Assembly: GCA_020072805.1 (NCBI GenBank) | Contig: JAIQGC010000004.1 | Coordinates: 50,378 to 114,377, forward strand | Length of the DNA stretch: 64,000 bases | Direction of reading: 5' to 3' | Source of the DNA: Terriglobia bacterium | Lineage (GTDB): Bacteria > Acidobacteriota > Terriglobia > Acidiferrales > UBA7541 | In this document: piece after piece, positions 27,336 through 36,972 of the stretch | Layout of the letters: the number at the start of each line of letters is the position of its first letter | How positions within the stretch are numbered: position 1 is the stretch's first letter | Notes under the pieces: generated by a model | What the model saw: only the letters and a program-made list of their open reading frames with translations | The model's database searches: none | What the model was told of the DNA's origin: nothing | Position numbers and translations under genes: made by a program

Positions 27336-30296
27336 TCAACGCGAACCCTGCGGGGAAGCCGGCGCGGCCAGGCCCAGCGCCTGGATCACCGCGTCATGCA
27401 CGGCGGGGCGCACTTCGGCGATTTTCTGATTTTCGCGCGTGGGATGCACGCGGTTGCTCAGCAGGATCACAAAGAGCTGCCGGTCGGGATCGATCCAGAT
27501 GGACGTGCCGGTGTAACCGGTGTGCCCGAAACTGTGTTTGGAAAGAAAATGGCCGCCCGAGGAGTTTTCCGTGGGCACCATCCAGCCCAGTGTGCGCGTG
27601 CCGCCGGAAAGTTTTTCCGGCGTGGTGAACTGCGTGACGGTCGAGCGGCGCAGCAAACGGCGGTGCGCGTAGCTGCCGCCGTTCAGCAGCATCTGGCAGA
27701 AGGCGGCCAGGTCCGGGGCGGTGCTGAAGACGCCGGCGTGGCCGGAGACGCCGCCGATGGCGAAGGCGTTTTCGTCGTGGACTTCGCCGCGCACCAGGCG
27801 GTGGCGCAGTTGCGCATCGAATTCGGTCGGAGCGATGCGCGGCCACAGTTTTTTCGCCGGATTGTACTGGCTGTCCTTCATCCCCAGCGGCGCGAAAACA
27901 TCCTGGCGGGCCAGCGCATCGAGCGGCTCTCCGGTGAGGCGCTCGATAATTTCCGCCAGCAGGATGATGCCCAGGTCGGAGTAGAGAGTTTTCGTGCCGG
28001 GTTCGTATTCGAGCGGCTCCGCGAAAATCTTCGCCAGCGTTTCGTTCTTGCTCTTCGAGGTGCGCCAGTATTCCTTGAACGGGGGCAGACCGGAGGTGTG
28101 CGTCAGCAGGTGGCGCACGGTCACGCGCTGGCGCCATTCGGGCTGCGGGCCGGTCTTCCATTCGGGCAGAAAGCGCGCAATGGGCAGATCGAGATCGAGA
28201 GGAACGGGAAAATCGCCTTCGGCGAGGCGCGCCGTCAGCGTCGTCGTGCTGACGGCTTTGCTCAGCGAAGCGATATCGTAAATCGTGTCCGCGGCCACCG
28301 GCGCGGCCCCCGCTTCGTAGCTCAGCTTGCCGAACGCGTGCACGGTGACTTTCCCGCGATAGCCCACGGCCAGCACCGCTCCGGGAAAAGCCTTCTCCGC
28401 GACGGCGCGTTCCATGACATCGAAAGCGGGCCGCAGTTGCGCCTCGGTGCGCACGTCCATCGGCTGGATGGTCATGGCCGTGGCGGGAAGCTGAATGCCG
28501 TCACCGGCCTTCAGATTCGCGCCCGGAATGCTCACCGGCAGATGGCCGGTGACGGGAATCTGCCCGAACAGCGCTCGCGCCGCGGATATCTGCGCCACGT
28601 CGCTGATGCCGAAGGTGGCCAGCCAGGTCTGCGCCTGCGGATATTTTTCGATCAGGTAGGGGCTGCCGAAGGCCAGGCAGACCACCGGCTTGCCGCTGGT
28701 GAACGCCTGCTGCACCAGCGCAGCCTGGTCCGCGGGGACGTCCACATTGCCCTTGCGGTCGCTGACGCGGACGAACAGGGCCACGATGGCGATGTCGTAG
28801 GAATCCGCAGGAGGCAGCTTGAGCGTCGAGGCTTTGACGAATTTCGTGTCCATGCGCAAGGTGGTGAGCGAATCCACGCGCGTGCGCAGTTCGCGCTCCA
28901 GGTCCTCGCCAGGATAGGGCTCGTGATCGCTGTAGGCCGCCAGCAGCAGCGCGCGCAGCGGCTTGGTGGCATCCAGCGGCAGGCGGCGCTCGCTGTCGCG
29001 CAGCAGGGTAACGCCACGGTCGGAGATGTTCTGCGCGGCGCGCTCGAACTCCGCCAGAGCGAAGTGGCTGTTGAGCGCGGCCACGTCCACCATGCGGTTC
29101 TTGTGCAGATTCAGGCGGGCCTTGGCGCTCAGTATGCGCCGGACGGATTCCTCGATGCGCTGCCGCGGAATCCGCCCCGAGGCCACCGCGGCCTTCAGCG
29201 ATTTAAACGCGGCTTCCGGCACCGGCGGCATCAGGATGCAGTCCGCTCCGGCGAGCACCGCGCGCACCGCCGCTTCCCCCGGAGTGTAGCGCACGGTCAC
29301 TCCGCCCATGTCCATGGCGTCGGTGACGATCAAGCCGTCGAAGCCCATCTGCTGGCGCAGCAGCCCGGTCAGTATGTTCGAGGAGAGCGTCGCGGGCGTG
29401 TCCGCATCGGGCTCGAGAGCGTGCACGGCCAGGTGCCCGGTCATGATGCTGCTCACTCCGGCGGCAAGCGCCGCGCGAAAGGGAACCAGTTCGAGATGAT
29501 CGAGCCGCTCCTTGTCCGCGGAAACCACCGGCAGGTCGAGATGGGAATCCATGGCGGTGTCGCCGTGGCCAGGAAAATGCTTGGCGGTGGCCAGGGCTCC
29601 GTTGTCTTCCACGCCGCGGATGAATTGCGTGACGAACTCGGAAACGCGCGCCGGGTCTTCCCCGAACGAGCGTGTATTGATGATGGGATTCTGCGCGTTG
29701 CTGTTCACGTCGGCGTCCGGCGCGTACACCCAGTGAACCCCCACGGCGCGCGCTTCCAGCGCGGTCACCTTGCCCGCGGTGTAGGCGTCCTCCGGGCGGC
29801 CCGCGGCGGCGATCGCCATGGCCATGGGGAAAGAAGTCCCCTCGTCGAGACGCATGGCGGTGCCGCGTTCGAAATCCGCCCCGATCAGCAGGGGAACCTT
29901 GGCCAGGCCCTGCAACTGGTTGGCCAGCACCGCTGTTGGGTACGCCTGGCTCTTCACGATCCCCAGCGGCGAGCCCACGGTGATGTTGATCAACCCGCCG
30001 ACGTGCAGTTGCTTGACGTCTTCCTCGAGTTGAGCGTAAGCGGCGCGATCGGTGGCCACCAGCGTGCCGTGGTAAGTGGTGAAGAGAAGCTGCCCGATTT
30101 TTTCATCGAGGCTCATCTTGCGCAGCGTCGCCTCCACCCATTTCCGCGCGGCGGGGGTGAGCGCGTGAGTCTCCGGCGCGGTCTTGCGCGTTTCGGCGCG
30201 GAAAGTTTTTTTCTGTGGTTTGCTCTGGCTGCGTGCGTTGTTGGTCATGAGAATCAGCAAGGGGAGAAGCAGCGCCCCGGCGGTTCGTCCTCTCAT
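27336..30296 (-). CDS. Fused beta-N-acetylglucosaminidase (GH3, NagZ-like) and serine amidase (AmiE/beta-lactamase-like)
   Basis: A 986-residue exported protein. A signal peptide (about 1-23) is followed by a GH3 domain (about 55-400) with the NagZ-type His dyad KHFPGHGDT (His240) and nucleophile Asp326 in VTDAMDMGG, then a GH3 C-terminal domain. Residues about 625-986 form a class C beta-lactamase-like serine hydrolase: SLSK (Ser677, Lys680), a YSD motif, and HTGYTG replacing KTG. In Bacillus subtilis NagZ and AmiE are separate neighbours that strip GlcNAc and peptides from muropeptides; here they are one chain. Transcribed with murQ downstream and divergent from the NamZ-like gene. Confidence 0.92.
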   Translation of the reverse strand: MRGRTAGALLLPLLILMTNNARSQSKPQKKTFRAETRKTAPETHALTPAARKWVEATLRKMSLDEKIGQLLFTTYHGTLVATDRAAYAQLEEDVKQLHVGGLINITVGSPLGIVKSQAYPTAVLANQLQGLAKVPLLIGADFERGTAMRLDEGTSFPMAMAIAAAGRPEDAYTAGKVTALEARAVGVHWVYAPDADVNSNAQNPIINTRSFGEDPARVSEFVTQFIRGVEDNGALATAKHFPGHGDTAMDSHLDLPVVSADKERLDHLELVPFRAALAAGVSSIMTGHLAVHALEPDADTPATLSSNILTGLLRQQMGFDGLIVTDAMDMGGVTVRYTPGEAAVRAVLAGADCILMPPVPEAAFKSLKAAVASGRIPRQRIEESVRRILSAKARLNLHKNRMVDVAALNSHFALAEFERAAQNISDRGVTLLRDSERRLPLDATKPLRALLLAAYSDHEPYPGEDLERELRTRVDSLTTLRMDTKFVKASTLKLPPADSYDIAIVALFVRVSDRKGNVDVPADQAALVQQAFTSGKPVVCLAFGSPYLIEKYPQAQTWLATFGISDVAQISAARALFGQIPVTGHLPVSIPGANLKAGDGIQLPATAMTIQPMDVRTEAQLRPAFDVMERAVAEKAFPGAVLAVGYRGKVTVHAFGKLSYEAGAAPVAADTIYDIASLSKAVSTTTLTARLAEGDFPVPLDLDLPIARFLPEWKTGPQPEWRQRVTVRHLLTHTSGLPPFKEYWRTSKSKNETLAKIFAEPLEYEPGTKTLYSDLGIILLAEIIERLTGEPLDALARQDVFAPLGMKDSQYNPAKKLWPRIAPTEFDAQLRHRLVRGEVHDENAFAIGGVSGHAGVFSTAPDLAAFCQMLLNGGSYAHRRLLRRSTVTQFTTPEKLSGGTRTLGWMVPTENSSGGHFLSKHSFGHTGYTGTSIWIDPDRQLFVILLSNRVHPTRENQKIAEVRPAVHDAVIQALGLAAPASPQGSR

Positions 30297-30447
30297 TGTA
30301 GGTGTGTCCCCCGGTGCATCAGCCCCCGTTAACCCTTCCAGCTACGCGTTTGTATATAACATACGGCTTTTGCGCTCACAACGAAGTGCCAATGATAGAG
30401 TTCCAGCATATCATTGGGAGCGCCCGTTTTTGGAGGACAGGAAAAAG
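30297..30447. promoter_or_regulatory. Divergent promoter region of the muropeptide-recycling genes
   Basis: A 151-base gap between the divergent GH3-amidase and DUF1343 genes. It is relatively AT-rich around 30350-30365 (TTTGTATATAACATA), which could supply -10 elements in both directions. A GGAGGA ribosome-binding site at 30432 serves the rightward gene. I see no clear operator. Confidence 0.45.
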
Positions 30448-31728
30448 ATGAGGAACCAGGGGAACTCCATGCGCCGGACGATACGATTTCTTTTCTGCCT
30501 GCTGGCGGGGTTGGCGCTGCTGCCGCCCGCGGCGGCGCTTGCGGCGGCTAAGAACCGCCGTCCCGCCGCCAAGCCGCGCCGCAGCCGCGCTCACGGCGTG
30601 CAGACGCAGACCGGCCTGGACGTCTTTGCCGCGGAGAAATTCGCGCCGCTGCGGGGCAAGCGCGTGGGCCTGATAACCAATCACACCGGCGTGGACGCGC
30701 AGGGACGCACGGCCATCGAGTTGCTGAAAAAAGCGCCGGGCGTGCGATTGGTGGCCCTCTTCAGCCCGGAACACGGCATCGCCGGACACGCCGATGAAAA
30801 AGTGAATTCCACGAAAGACCCTGCGAGCGGGCTTCCCATTTACAGCCTCTATGGCGAGAGCCGCCGCCCCGACGATGAAATGCTCGAGGGCCTGGACGCC
30901 CTGGTCTTCGATATTCAGGATGCCGGCGTGCGCTTCTACACCTACACGACGACCATGGCCTACTGCATGGAAGCGGCCGCCAGACGCGGCATTGCCTTCT
31001 ATGTTCTCGACCGCCCCAATCCGCTGGGCGGGGAAGTGGTCGAAGGGCCGCTGCTGGATAAGGACAAGACCAGCTTCGTGGGATATTTCCCGCTCCCGGT
31101 GCGCTATGGGCTGACCATCGGCGAACTGGCGCAGCTCTTCAACGAGGAAAATAAAATTCATTGCGATCTGCACGTCATCGCCATGCGCAACTGGCGCCGC
31201 GCCGAATACTTCGACAATACCGGTATACGCTGGATTCCTCCTTCGCCGGCCCTGCGTACCCTCAAGGGCGCGGTGCTCTATCCCGGCCTCGAAATTTTGC
31301 AGAATGCCGGCGTTTCCGTGGGTCGCGGAACCGAAGCGCCCTTCGAGGAATTCGGCGCCCCTTGGATGGACGGCGAACGCGTGGCCGATGCCCTCAACGC
31401 CCGCGACCTGCCGGGGCTGAATTTTAAGCCAATGCAATTCGTCCCTGCGGAGGGGCCGTTTACGGGCCGGCGCTGCAGCGGCGTCTCCGTGCGCGTGAGC
31501 AATCGCTCCGCGGCCCGCCCCCTGCGCATGGGCATCGAAATCGCCACCGCGCTGCGCAATCTCTATCCCGAACAGTTCGACCCCGCCAAACTCCTGCTCC
31601 TGCTGGGCAATGAGTCCACGGTGAAATTGCTGGAAGATGGCGCGAAGCCGGAAGAGATCGTGCGCGGCTGGGCCGACGATTTGGCCGCGTTCGAAACCAT
31701 GCGCCGCAAATATTTCCTCTACAAATAA
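30448..31728 (+). CDS. namZ: DUF1343 protein, NamZ-like exo-beta-N-acetylmuramidase
   Basis: A 426-residue exported protein. After the signal peptide (about 8-33, FLFCLLAGLALLPPAAALAA) and a basic linker, residues about 48-426 match DUF1343: LRGKRVGLITNHTG, ALFSPEHGI, DDEMLEGLDALVFDIQDAGVRFYTY, DRPNPLGG, ILQNAGVSVGRGTEAPFEEFGAPW. The founding member, B. subtilis YbbC/NamZ, removes terminal MurNAc from peptidoglycan fragments and is encoded with NagZ, AmiE and MurQ, the same set as here. ATG 30448 has GGAGGA 10 bases upstream; ATG 30469 is a possible alternative. Confidence 0.9.
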   Translation: MRNQGNSMRRTIRFLFCLLAGLALLPPAAALAAAKNRRPAAKPRRSRAHGVQTQTGLDVFAAEKFAPLRGKRVGLITNHTGVDAQGRTAIELLKKAPGVRLVALFSPEHGIAGHADEKVNSTKDPASGLPIYSLYGESRRPDDEMLEGLDALVFDIQDAGVRFYTYTTTMAYCMEAAARRGIAFYVLDRPNPLGGEVVEGPLLDKDKTSFVGYFPLPVRYGLTIGELAQLFNEENKIHCDLHVIAMRNWRRAEYFDNTGIRWIPPSPALRTLKGAVLYPGLEILQNAGVSVGRGTEAPFEEFGAPWMDGERVADALNARDLPGLNFKPMQFVPAEGPFTGRRCSGVSVRVSNRSAARPLRMGIEIATALRNLYPEQFDPAKLLLLLGNESTVKLLEDGAKPEEIVRGWADDLAAFETMRRKYFLYK

Positions 31729-31757
31729 ATATTGCGCATTATCGGCCGGGTAAGATT

Positions 31758-33158
31758 TCAGACAGAATCTGCCCTGCGTCTCCAATAGCGGTAAAACGGC
31801 AGCCCCGCGAGAATGATCAGCAGCCCGATCGAAGACCGCCCCGGTCGGTCCAGCCACAGGCTCACCGTTAGCGCCAGCGCTCCCGCGACGAACAGTCCCG
31901 GAACCCACGGATAGCCGAAGCAGCGATAGGGCCGCGGCATGTCCGGCTCGATTTTCCGCAGGCGGAACAGCGCCACTACCGCCAAGCCGTAAAAAATCCA
32001 TCCCGCGAAGATGAACAGATTGGTCAGCTCCTCGAACGTCCCGGTAAGCGCCATGGCGCCGGCCAGCACGCCCTGGAAAATCAGCGCGCGGCCGGGCGTG
32101 CGGAATTTCGGGTGGATGCCGCCGGCAATGCGAAAAAAAACGCCGTCGCGCGCCATGGCATAAGGTACGCGCGCCCCGCTCAAAATCGAGGAGTTCATCG
32201 AGCCCAGCGCGGAAACGGCCATGGCCAGCGTGATCCACAGCGCCGCGCCGCTTCCCGCCACGCGCTGCACCACGTCCGAAGCCACATGCTGCGAAGCGGC
32301 CACATCCGCGAAGGGCAGCACGTGCAGCGTGGCCGCGCTGAACAGCATGTAGATTGCCCCCACCAGAATCACCCCGCCCACCAGCGCCCGCGGCATATTC
32401 CTCTGCGGATTTTCCACTTCCGAGCCGACCAGATTCAAATCCTCCCAGCCGTCATAGGCCCACAGCGCCGCGGCCAGCGCCGCCAGAAACGCCCGCAGCA
32501 CGCCGCTGTCGAGCGCCGTCGGCCACAGCGGATCGTGCGCTTGCCCGCCATGCGCCGGCGCAAACAAAGCCACGCCGATCACCACGATCACGGAGACAAC
32601 TTTAATCAGCGTCAGCGCCACCTGCACGCCGCCGCCTAGACGCACGCCAAGATAATTTACTCCGGTCATCACCGCCAGCCAGAAAACCGCCAGCGGCTGC
32701 GCCCAGGTGAAAACAAATTCATACGGCGGAATCCATCCGGTCAATCCGGGGATGGCCAGATGCACCGTAAAAATCGGCGTAGCCACCGCGGGAATCAGGA
32801 AACCCAGAAATCGCATCAGCCCCGCGGCGATGGAAGCCGCCGAAGCCGTCCGCCCCACCGTCGAGTGCATCCAGCCGAACAAAAATCCCCACACGGGTCC
32901 GAAGCCCTGGCGCAGGTAGGCGTATTCGCCGCCGGCCTCGGGAATGGCCGCGCCCAGTTCCGCATAGGAGAGCGCGCCAAAGAGCGAAAGTATCCCGCCG
33001 ACGATCCACGCGGCGAAGACCACGCTGACGAAGCGCCCTTCGCGGGCCATCTCCGCCGGCTTCAGGAAAATTCCCGTGCCGATCATCGTGCCCACGACGA
33101 TGGCTCCGGAAGCCCACGGGCCCAGGCCGCGCACCAGTTCCAGCCGCTTTTCGCTCAT
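31758..33158 (-). CDS. APC-superfamily amino acid permease
   Basis: A 466-residue membrane protein with about 12 helices. Helix 1 carries the GAIVVGTMIGTGIFLKP motif of the APC fold, helix 2-3 has FGALSYAELGAAIPEAGGEYAYL, and helix 6 has WAYDGWEDLNLVGSEVENPQRNMPRA, close to LAT-type exchangers. It overlaps the preceding sodium-symporter gene by 4 bases (ATGA). Its place inside the muropeptide-recycling cluster suggests uptake of amino acids or small peptides released by the amidase; this is inference. Confidence 0.87.
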   Translation of the reverse strand: MSEKRLELVRGLGPWASGAIVVGTMIGTGIFLKPAEMAREGRFVSVVFAAWIVGGILSLFGALSYAELGAAIPEAGGEYAYLRQGFGPVWGFLFGWMHSTVGRTASAASIAAGLMRFLGFLIPAVATPIFTVHLAIPGLTGWIPPYEFVFTWAQPLAVFWLAVMTGVNYLGVRLGGGVQVALTLIKVVSVIVVIGVALFAPAHGGQAHDPLWPTALDSGVLRAFLAALAAALWAYDGWEDLNLVGSEVENPQRNMPRALVGGVILVGAIYMLFSAATLHVLPFADVAASQHVASDVVQRVAGSGAALWITLAMAVSALGSMNSSILSGARVPYAMARDGVFFRIAGGIHPKFRTPGRALIFQGVLAGAMALTGTFEELTNLFIFAGWIFYGLAVVALFRLRKIEPDMPRPYRCFGYPWVPGLFVAGALALTVSLWLDRPGRSSIGLLIILAGLPFYRYWRRRADSV

Positions 33159-34612
33159 GCCTTTCCGTCTCCCGAAAAACTATTCTCGCGCGCCGATGCC
33201 AGGCGGCTCGCCGCCGCGCCCACTGCGCAGGTCACTGTGGCCCCCGCCAGAACGTACCAGGTAAAGGCCACGGGCGTGAAGAAGTATAGGCCGAGCGTCG
33301 CCGCCAGTCCGCTGAACATTCCGGCGAGCGCTCCGTTGGCCGTGGACCGCCGGTCAAACGTGCCCAGCAAGAAAAGCCCCAGCAAGCTGCCGAAAGAAAT
33401 GGAAGCCACGGTCAGCCCAGCCTTGAGCAGCGGTCCCCATCTCACCATCCCGAAGCACAGCAGCACCGCTCCCCACGCCAGCGTCATCCAGCGCGAAAGC
33501 CGCAGAAACCGCGCCGGATCGGTGTTCATCCCGCGTAGCCGCGCAAAATCAAAAACGCTCGAAGCCGCCAGCGAATTCAGCGAGCCGCTGGCGTTGGACA
33601 TGGCCACCGCCAGAATCGACGCCAGCAGCAGCCCGGCCAGCCCCACGGGCATCTCGCGCACCAGGAAGAGCGGCAGGATGCGGTCGGCGCGCTCGCCGGG
33701 CCCCAGCAGCGGCCAGTGCTGCGCGAAAACGAAGAGGAGCACGCCGACGAGCAGGAAGAGCGTGAACTGAAATAGGACGATCACGCCGCTGGCCAGCAGC
33801 GCGCGGCGGCTTTCGCGCTGGTCGCGCGCCGCCAGCAGCCGCTGCACAATCGTCTGGTCCGTGCCGTGGCTGGCCATGGTCAGGAACGCGCCTCCGATCA
33901 GGCCCGACCAGATCGTGAATTCCGCTGACGGGTGCCACGAAAAAGTCAGAATGCCCAGCTTGCCTCCCGCCGCCGCGGCCGCTTGGGTCACTTCATGCCA
34001 TCCGCCGGGAATCCGGTGCAGCAGCAGCAGGAAAGTCACCGCCGAGCCGGTCATATACAGAATGAGCTGGGCCACGTCGGTCCAGATCACCGCCTTCATC
34101 CCGCCCTCGAACGTATAAATAATCGTGAGCGTGATAACGATAAAGACCGCCAGGCGCTCGGAGGTTCCCAGCACCACGCTGACTACCAGCGCGATCGCCG
34201 AGACGCGCACGCCTTCGGCCACCGCCCGCGTCACCAGGAATGTGCTGGCGGCCACCGCGCGCATACGCTCGCCGTAGCGCTTCTGAATCAGTTCGTACGC
34301 CGTAAAATATTCCCCGCGGAAATAGCCGGGCAGCAGCAAAAAAACAATCAGCACGCGCCCCAGCAGATAGCCGAAGACCAGCTGCAGAAACGCCATATTG
34401 CCGGCGTAGGAAATTGCCGGCGTGCCGATGATCGTTAGCGTGGACGTCTCCGTGGCCACGATGGAAAACGCCAGCGCCCACCACGGCGCCGTGCGCCCTC
34501 CCAGAAAATAGTCGCGCACGCTGTTCTGCCCGCGCCGGAAGCGCATCCCCAGCGCCGTGACCCCCAGCAGATAAACGACGACGATGGCCAGATCCATCCA
34601 GTGAATTCGCAT
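33155..34612 (-). CDS. Sodium:solute symporter (SSS family)
   Basis: A 485-residue inner-membrane transporter with about 13 predicted helices. It has the SSS pattern YFLGGRTAPWWALAFSIVATETSTLTIIGTP in helix 2 with the sodium-site Ser/Thr, a FTAYELIQKRYG loop, GGMKAVIWTDVAQ, and ASHGTDQTIVQRLLAARD. Related carriers take up sialic acid, sugars or amino acids with Na+. Lying next to an amino-sugar kinase gene (divergent, 128 bases away) and murQ, it is a candidate MurNAc/GlcNAc importer. It is first in a two-gene operon with the APC permease. Confidence 0.87.
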   Translation of the reverse strand: MRIHWMDLAIVVVYLLGVTALGMRFRRGQNSVRDYFLGGRTAPWWALAFSIVATETSTLTIIGTPAISYAGNMAFLQLVFGYLLGRVLIVFLLLPGYFRGEYFTAYELIQKRYGERMRAVAASTFLVTRAVAEGVRVSAIALVVSVVLGTSERLAVFIVITLTIIYTFEGGMKAVIWTDVAQLILYMTGSAVTFLLLLHRIPGGWHEVTQAAAAAGGKLGILTFSWHPSAEFTIWSGLIGGAFLTMASHGTDQTIVQRLLAARDQRESRRALLASGVIVLFQFTLFLLVGVLLFVFAQHWPLLGPGERADRILPLFLVREMPVGLAGLLLASILAVAMSNASGSLNSLAASSVFDFARLRGMNTDPARFLRLSRWMTLAWGAVLLCFGMVRWGPLLKAGLTVASISFGSLLGLFLLGTFDRRSTANGALAGMFSGLAATLGLYFFTPVAFTWYVLAGATVTCAVGAAASRLASARENSFSGDGKA

Positions 34613-34740
34613 GCAAAGTGCGATGAGGATAGAAGGCCCGCGCCGTGCCCGTCAAGCGAAGCTTTACCCCCGTCGGTCATTGGGCAACGCCCGCCGCGGG
34701 AAGTGCGCCATTCCGCCCCGTTCTGGATTATTCTTTTTCC

Positions 34741-35679
34741 ATGCGCTGCGTGATCGGCTTGGACGGCGGCGGAACAAAAACGGAATGCGTGCTGATGGAC
34801 GAGCAACAGCGCGTCCTCGCGCGCAGCCGCTCGGGCGCGTCCAACCCGTTTCGTTGTGGCGTCGGGCCCGCGGTGGCCGCACTGCGCGTGGCGGTGGAAG
34901 AAGCGTTGCGGCTGGCGCAAGCGGTTCCGCGCGACCTGCTGGCCATCGTCGCCGCACTCGCCGGAGCCGGCCGCCTGGACTTGGCCGAAGCCGTGCGCGC
35001 CCAACTCCTTCACGTCTATCCCGATTCGAAAGTCCGGGTAATCACCGATCTCGATGCGGCCCTGGCCGCGATGGAACCCGGCCCCGCGCTGGTGCTGGTC
35101 GCCGGCACCGGCTCCGCCGCCATCGGGCGCGACGCCGCGGGGCGCGTGCTGCGCGGCGGAGGTCACGGCGCGTTCACCGGAGATGAGGGCAGCGCGCAGG
35201 ACATCGGGCGCAAAGCCATCGCGGCGCTCCTGCGCGAACGCCAAGCCGCCCATGCCGATTCGGCTCTCGAACGCGCCATCCTCCACGAACTGGCCTTCCC
35301 CTCCTGGCGCGACCTGCAATCCATTGCACCCGACGCCGTTGACGATACATATCCGCGCGTTTGCCGCGTCGTGCTCCAGGCCGCGGACGCGGGCGATCCT
35401 CTGGCGCAAAGCCTGCTCCGCGAGGCCGCCGGGCAGCTTGCCCGTCTGGCCGCCGATCTCGCCGCGCGGCTCGCTCTCGCCGGCGCTCCCTTTCGCCTGG
35501 GGAAAACCGGAGGCCTCTGCGGCCGCGCCGATTTTTTCGATCAGCTTCTGGACGAACTGTTGCGCCAGGAGGTGCCCCAGGCCACCATCGTCCCCTTGCC
35601 ACGCTCCGCCGGCAAAGCCGCGGCGCTCCTGGCACTGCAATTGTCGGTGGAAAAACCGGCCACGGCGGACCATCGTTGA
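34741..35679 (+). CDS. BadF/BadG-type amino-sugar kinase (GlcNAc/MurNAc kinase)
   Basis: A 312-residue cytoplasmic kinase of the ASKHA fold. The phosphate-1 motif is IGLDGGGTKTECVL (about 5-18), followed by GASNPFRCG, a second phosphate loop ITDLDAALA, and an adenosine motif LVLVAGTGSAAIGRD and GGHGAFTGDEGSAQDIG. Family members include eukaryotic-type GlcNAc kinase and the Clostridium MurK, which phosphorylates both MurNAc and GlcNAc. With murQ, NagZ-AmiE and NamZ nearby, a MurK role that makes MurNAc-6-phosphate for MurQ is likely. ATG 34741 is the start directly before the motif. The stop overlaps the next start. Confidence 0.87.
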   Translation: MRCVIGLDGGGTKTECVLMDEQQRVLARSRSGASNPFRCGVGPAVAALRVAVEEALRLAQAVPRDLLAIVAALAGAGRLDLAEAVRAQLLHVYPDSKVRVITDLDAALAAMEPGPALVLVAGTGSAAIGRDAAGRVLRGGGHGAFTGDEGSAQDIGRKAIAALLRERQAAHADSALERAILHELAFPSWRDLQSIAPDAVDDTYPRVCRVVLQAADAGDPLAQSLLREAAGQLARLAADLAARLALAGAPFRLGKTGGLCGRADFFDQLLDELLRQEVPQATIVPLPRSAGKAAALLALQLSVEKPATADHR

Positions 35680-36485
35680 TGGATGACTCGAACACAATCC
35701 GCGAACGCGCTCTGACGGCCAGCGCCGAAGAACTCTCCGCGATGGTCCACCATCCCGACGGGGAAGTGCTGCGCGCCATCCTTCAGAATCCCGCCTTCAA
35801 CGAGGCCCATCTCCTTCTTCTCCTCGAACGCAAGGATCTTTCCGGCGAAATTCTCGAAGAAGTCGCCCGCCGCCGCTTCCTGCTGAAAAATTACCGCATC
35901 AAGCGCGCCATTGTCTTTCATTCCCAGGTGCCCCGCCTGGTCTGCCTGCGCCTCCTCCGCGATCTCTATCTCATGGACCTGGTGCAGTTCACCCTCTCCG
36001 TCTCCGCCAAAGCCGAACTCAAGATCAAAGCCGAAGAGCAACTCCTTGCCCGCCTTCCCCAATTGCCTCTGGGGCAGAAAGTGACTCTGGCGCGGCGCGG
36101 TCCCGGACGCCTCGCCGCCACGCTGCTCGCCGAAGGTCATCCCCGGATTCTCGAAGTCGTCCTGGATAATCCCTACCTGAACGAAGGCCATCTCCTCAAG
36201 GCGCTCTCCCACGAAAAGCTGCCGGAGGCTGTCATCGTCGCGGTGGCCCGCCATCGCCGCTGGTCCGTCTTCTACAATGTGCGCATCGCCATTGTCCGCC
36301 ATCCGCGTTCCCCTCTGGCCGTGGTCCTCGGTTTCCTCCCGCACATCACCCTCGGCGACCTCCGCGAGCTTGTCGCTCCCGGCCTGCTCGCGGACTCCCT
36401 GCGCAACTATCTGCAGGCCGAAATTGCCCGCCGGCTCGCTCCCCCCTCCTCCAAACCGATCCCGGAATCGCCTTCGCAAACCTAG
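35679..36485 (+). CDS. Helical-repeat protein of unknown function
   Basis: A 268-residue cytoplasmic protein whose ATG overlaps the kinase stop (TGATG). It is made of repeated amphipathic helices, with recurrent VLRAILQNPAFNEAHLLLLLE / ILEVVLDNPYLNEGHLLKALS units about 125 residues apart (near 30 and 155), so it seems an internal duplication of a HEAT- or leucine-rich-variant-like array. No catalytic motif is visible. Coupling to the kinase could reflect shared transcription only. I do not recognise a named family. Confidence 0.72.
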   Translation: MDDSNTIRERALTASAEELSAMVHHPDGEVLRAILQNPAFNEAHLLLLLERKDLSGEILEEVARRRFLLKNYRIKRAIVFHSQVPRLVCLRLLRDLYLMDLVQFTLSVSAKAELKIKAEEQLLARLPQLPLGQKVTLARRGPGRLAATLLAEGHPRILEVVLDNPYLNEGHLLKALSHEKLPEAVIVAVARHRRWSVFYNVRIAIVRHPRSPLAVVLGFLPHITLGDLRELVAPGLLADSLRNYLQAEIARRLAPPSSKPIPESPSQT

Positions 36486-36621
36486 ACCAATCCGCTTGCT
36501 CCGGGAACATAATCTTTCCGCCCGGTGTCTCTTATAGGTCCAGGGGTCTCTATCTTCCTTGACAGCCGCGCCGGCAATTCGTAGCATCACGCGCAAATGG
36601 CAAGTTGAAGCGAGGGCGCCC

Positions 36622-36972
36622 GTGGACCAGGGAAACAAACGTGTGATCAAGGCTTCGCGACAGACGGAGCGGCGGCACGCGCCGCGCTTCGGCTGCGACA
36701 CGCGGCTGGAAATGGAATGGGGTTCGGCCCTGCTGCACGGGCGCATCCGCGACGTCAGCGCCAGCGGCATGTTCATCGAAGTGTCCGATCCGCTGTGGGT
36801 GGGCGCGGGATTCCGCGCGCGCCTGTTTCTGGAGGAACCGGTGCAAGTGGACTGTTTTGTGCGTCGCGTCGAGCCCGGCTGCGGCATGGGCGTCAGTGTG
36901 GACCTGCCGGAGAACGGCCTGCGCGAGCGCTATTTGGGTTTTGTCCAGGCTCTTTCCCGGCAGCGCCCATGA
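36622..36972 (+). CDS. PilZ-domain protein
   Basis: A 116-residue protein consisting of one PilZ domain, the c-di-GMP-binding beta barrel. Binding residues are present: RRHAPRFG (the RxxxR motif, about 16-23) and RDVSASGMFIE (the D/NxSxxG motif). The GTG start at 36622 was chosen because AGCGAGGG lies 5 bases upstream. The open frame extends back to a TTG at 36559, which would add 21 residues without homology. It overlaps the next gene by four bases (ATGA). Confidence 0.82.
   Translation: MDQGNKRVIKASRQTERRHAPRFGCDTRLEMEWGSALLHGRIRDVSASGMFIEVSDPLWVGAGFRARLFLEEPVQVDCFVRRVEPGCGMGVSVDLPENGLRERYLGFVQALSRQRP

Noticed and set aside
27396..30332. Plus-strand frame of 978 codons across the GH3-amidase gene
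   Set aside because: No motifs; Arg/Gln/His-rich composition; opposite strand has catalytic residues of two enzyme families.
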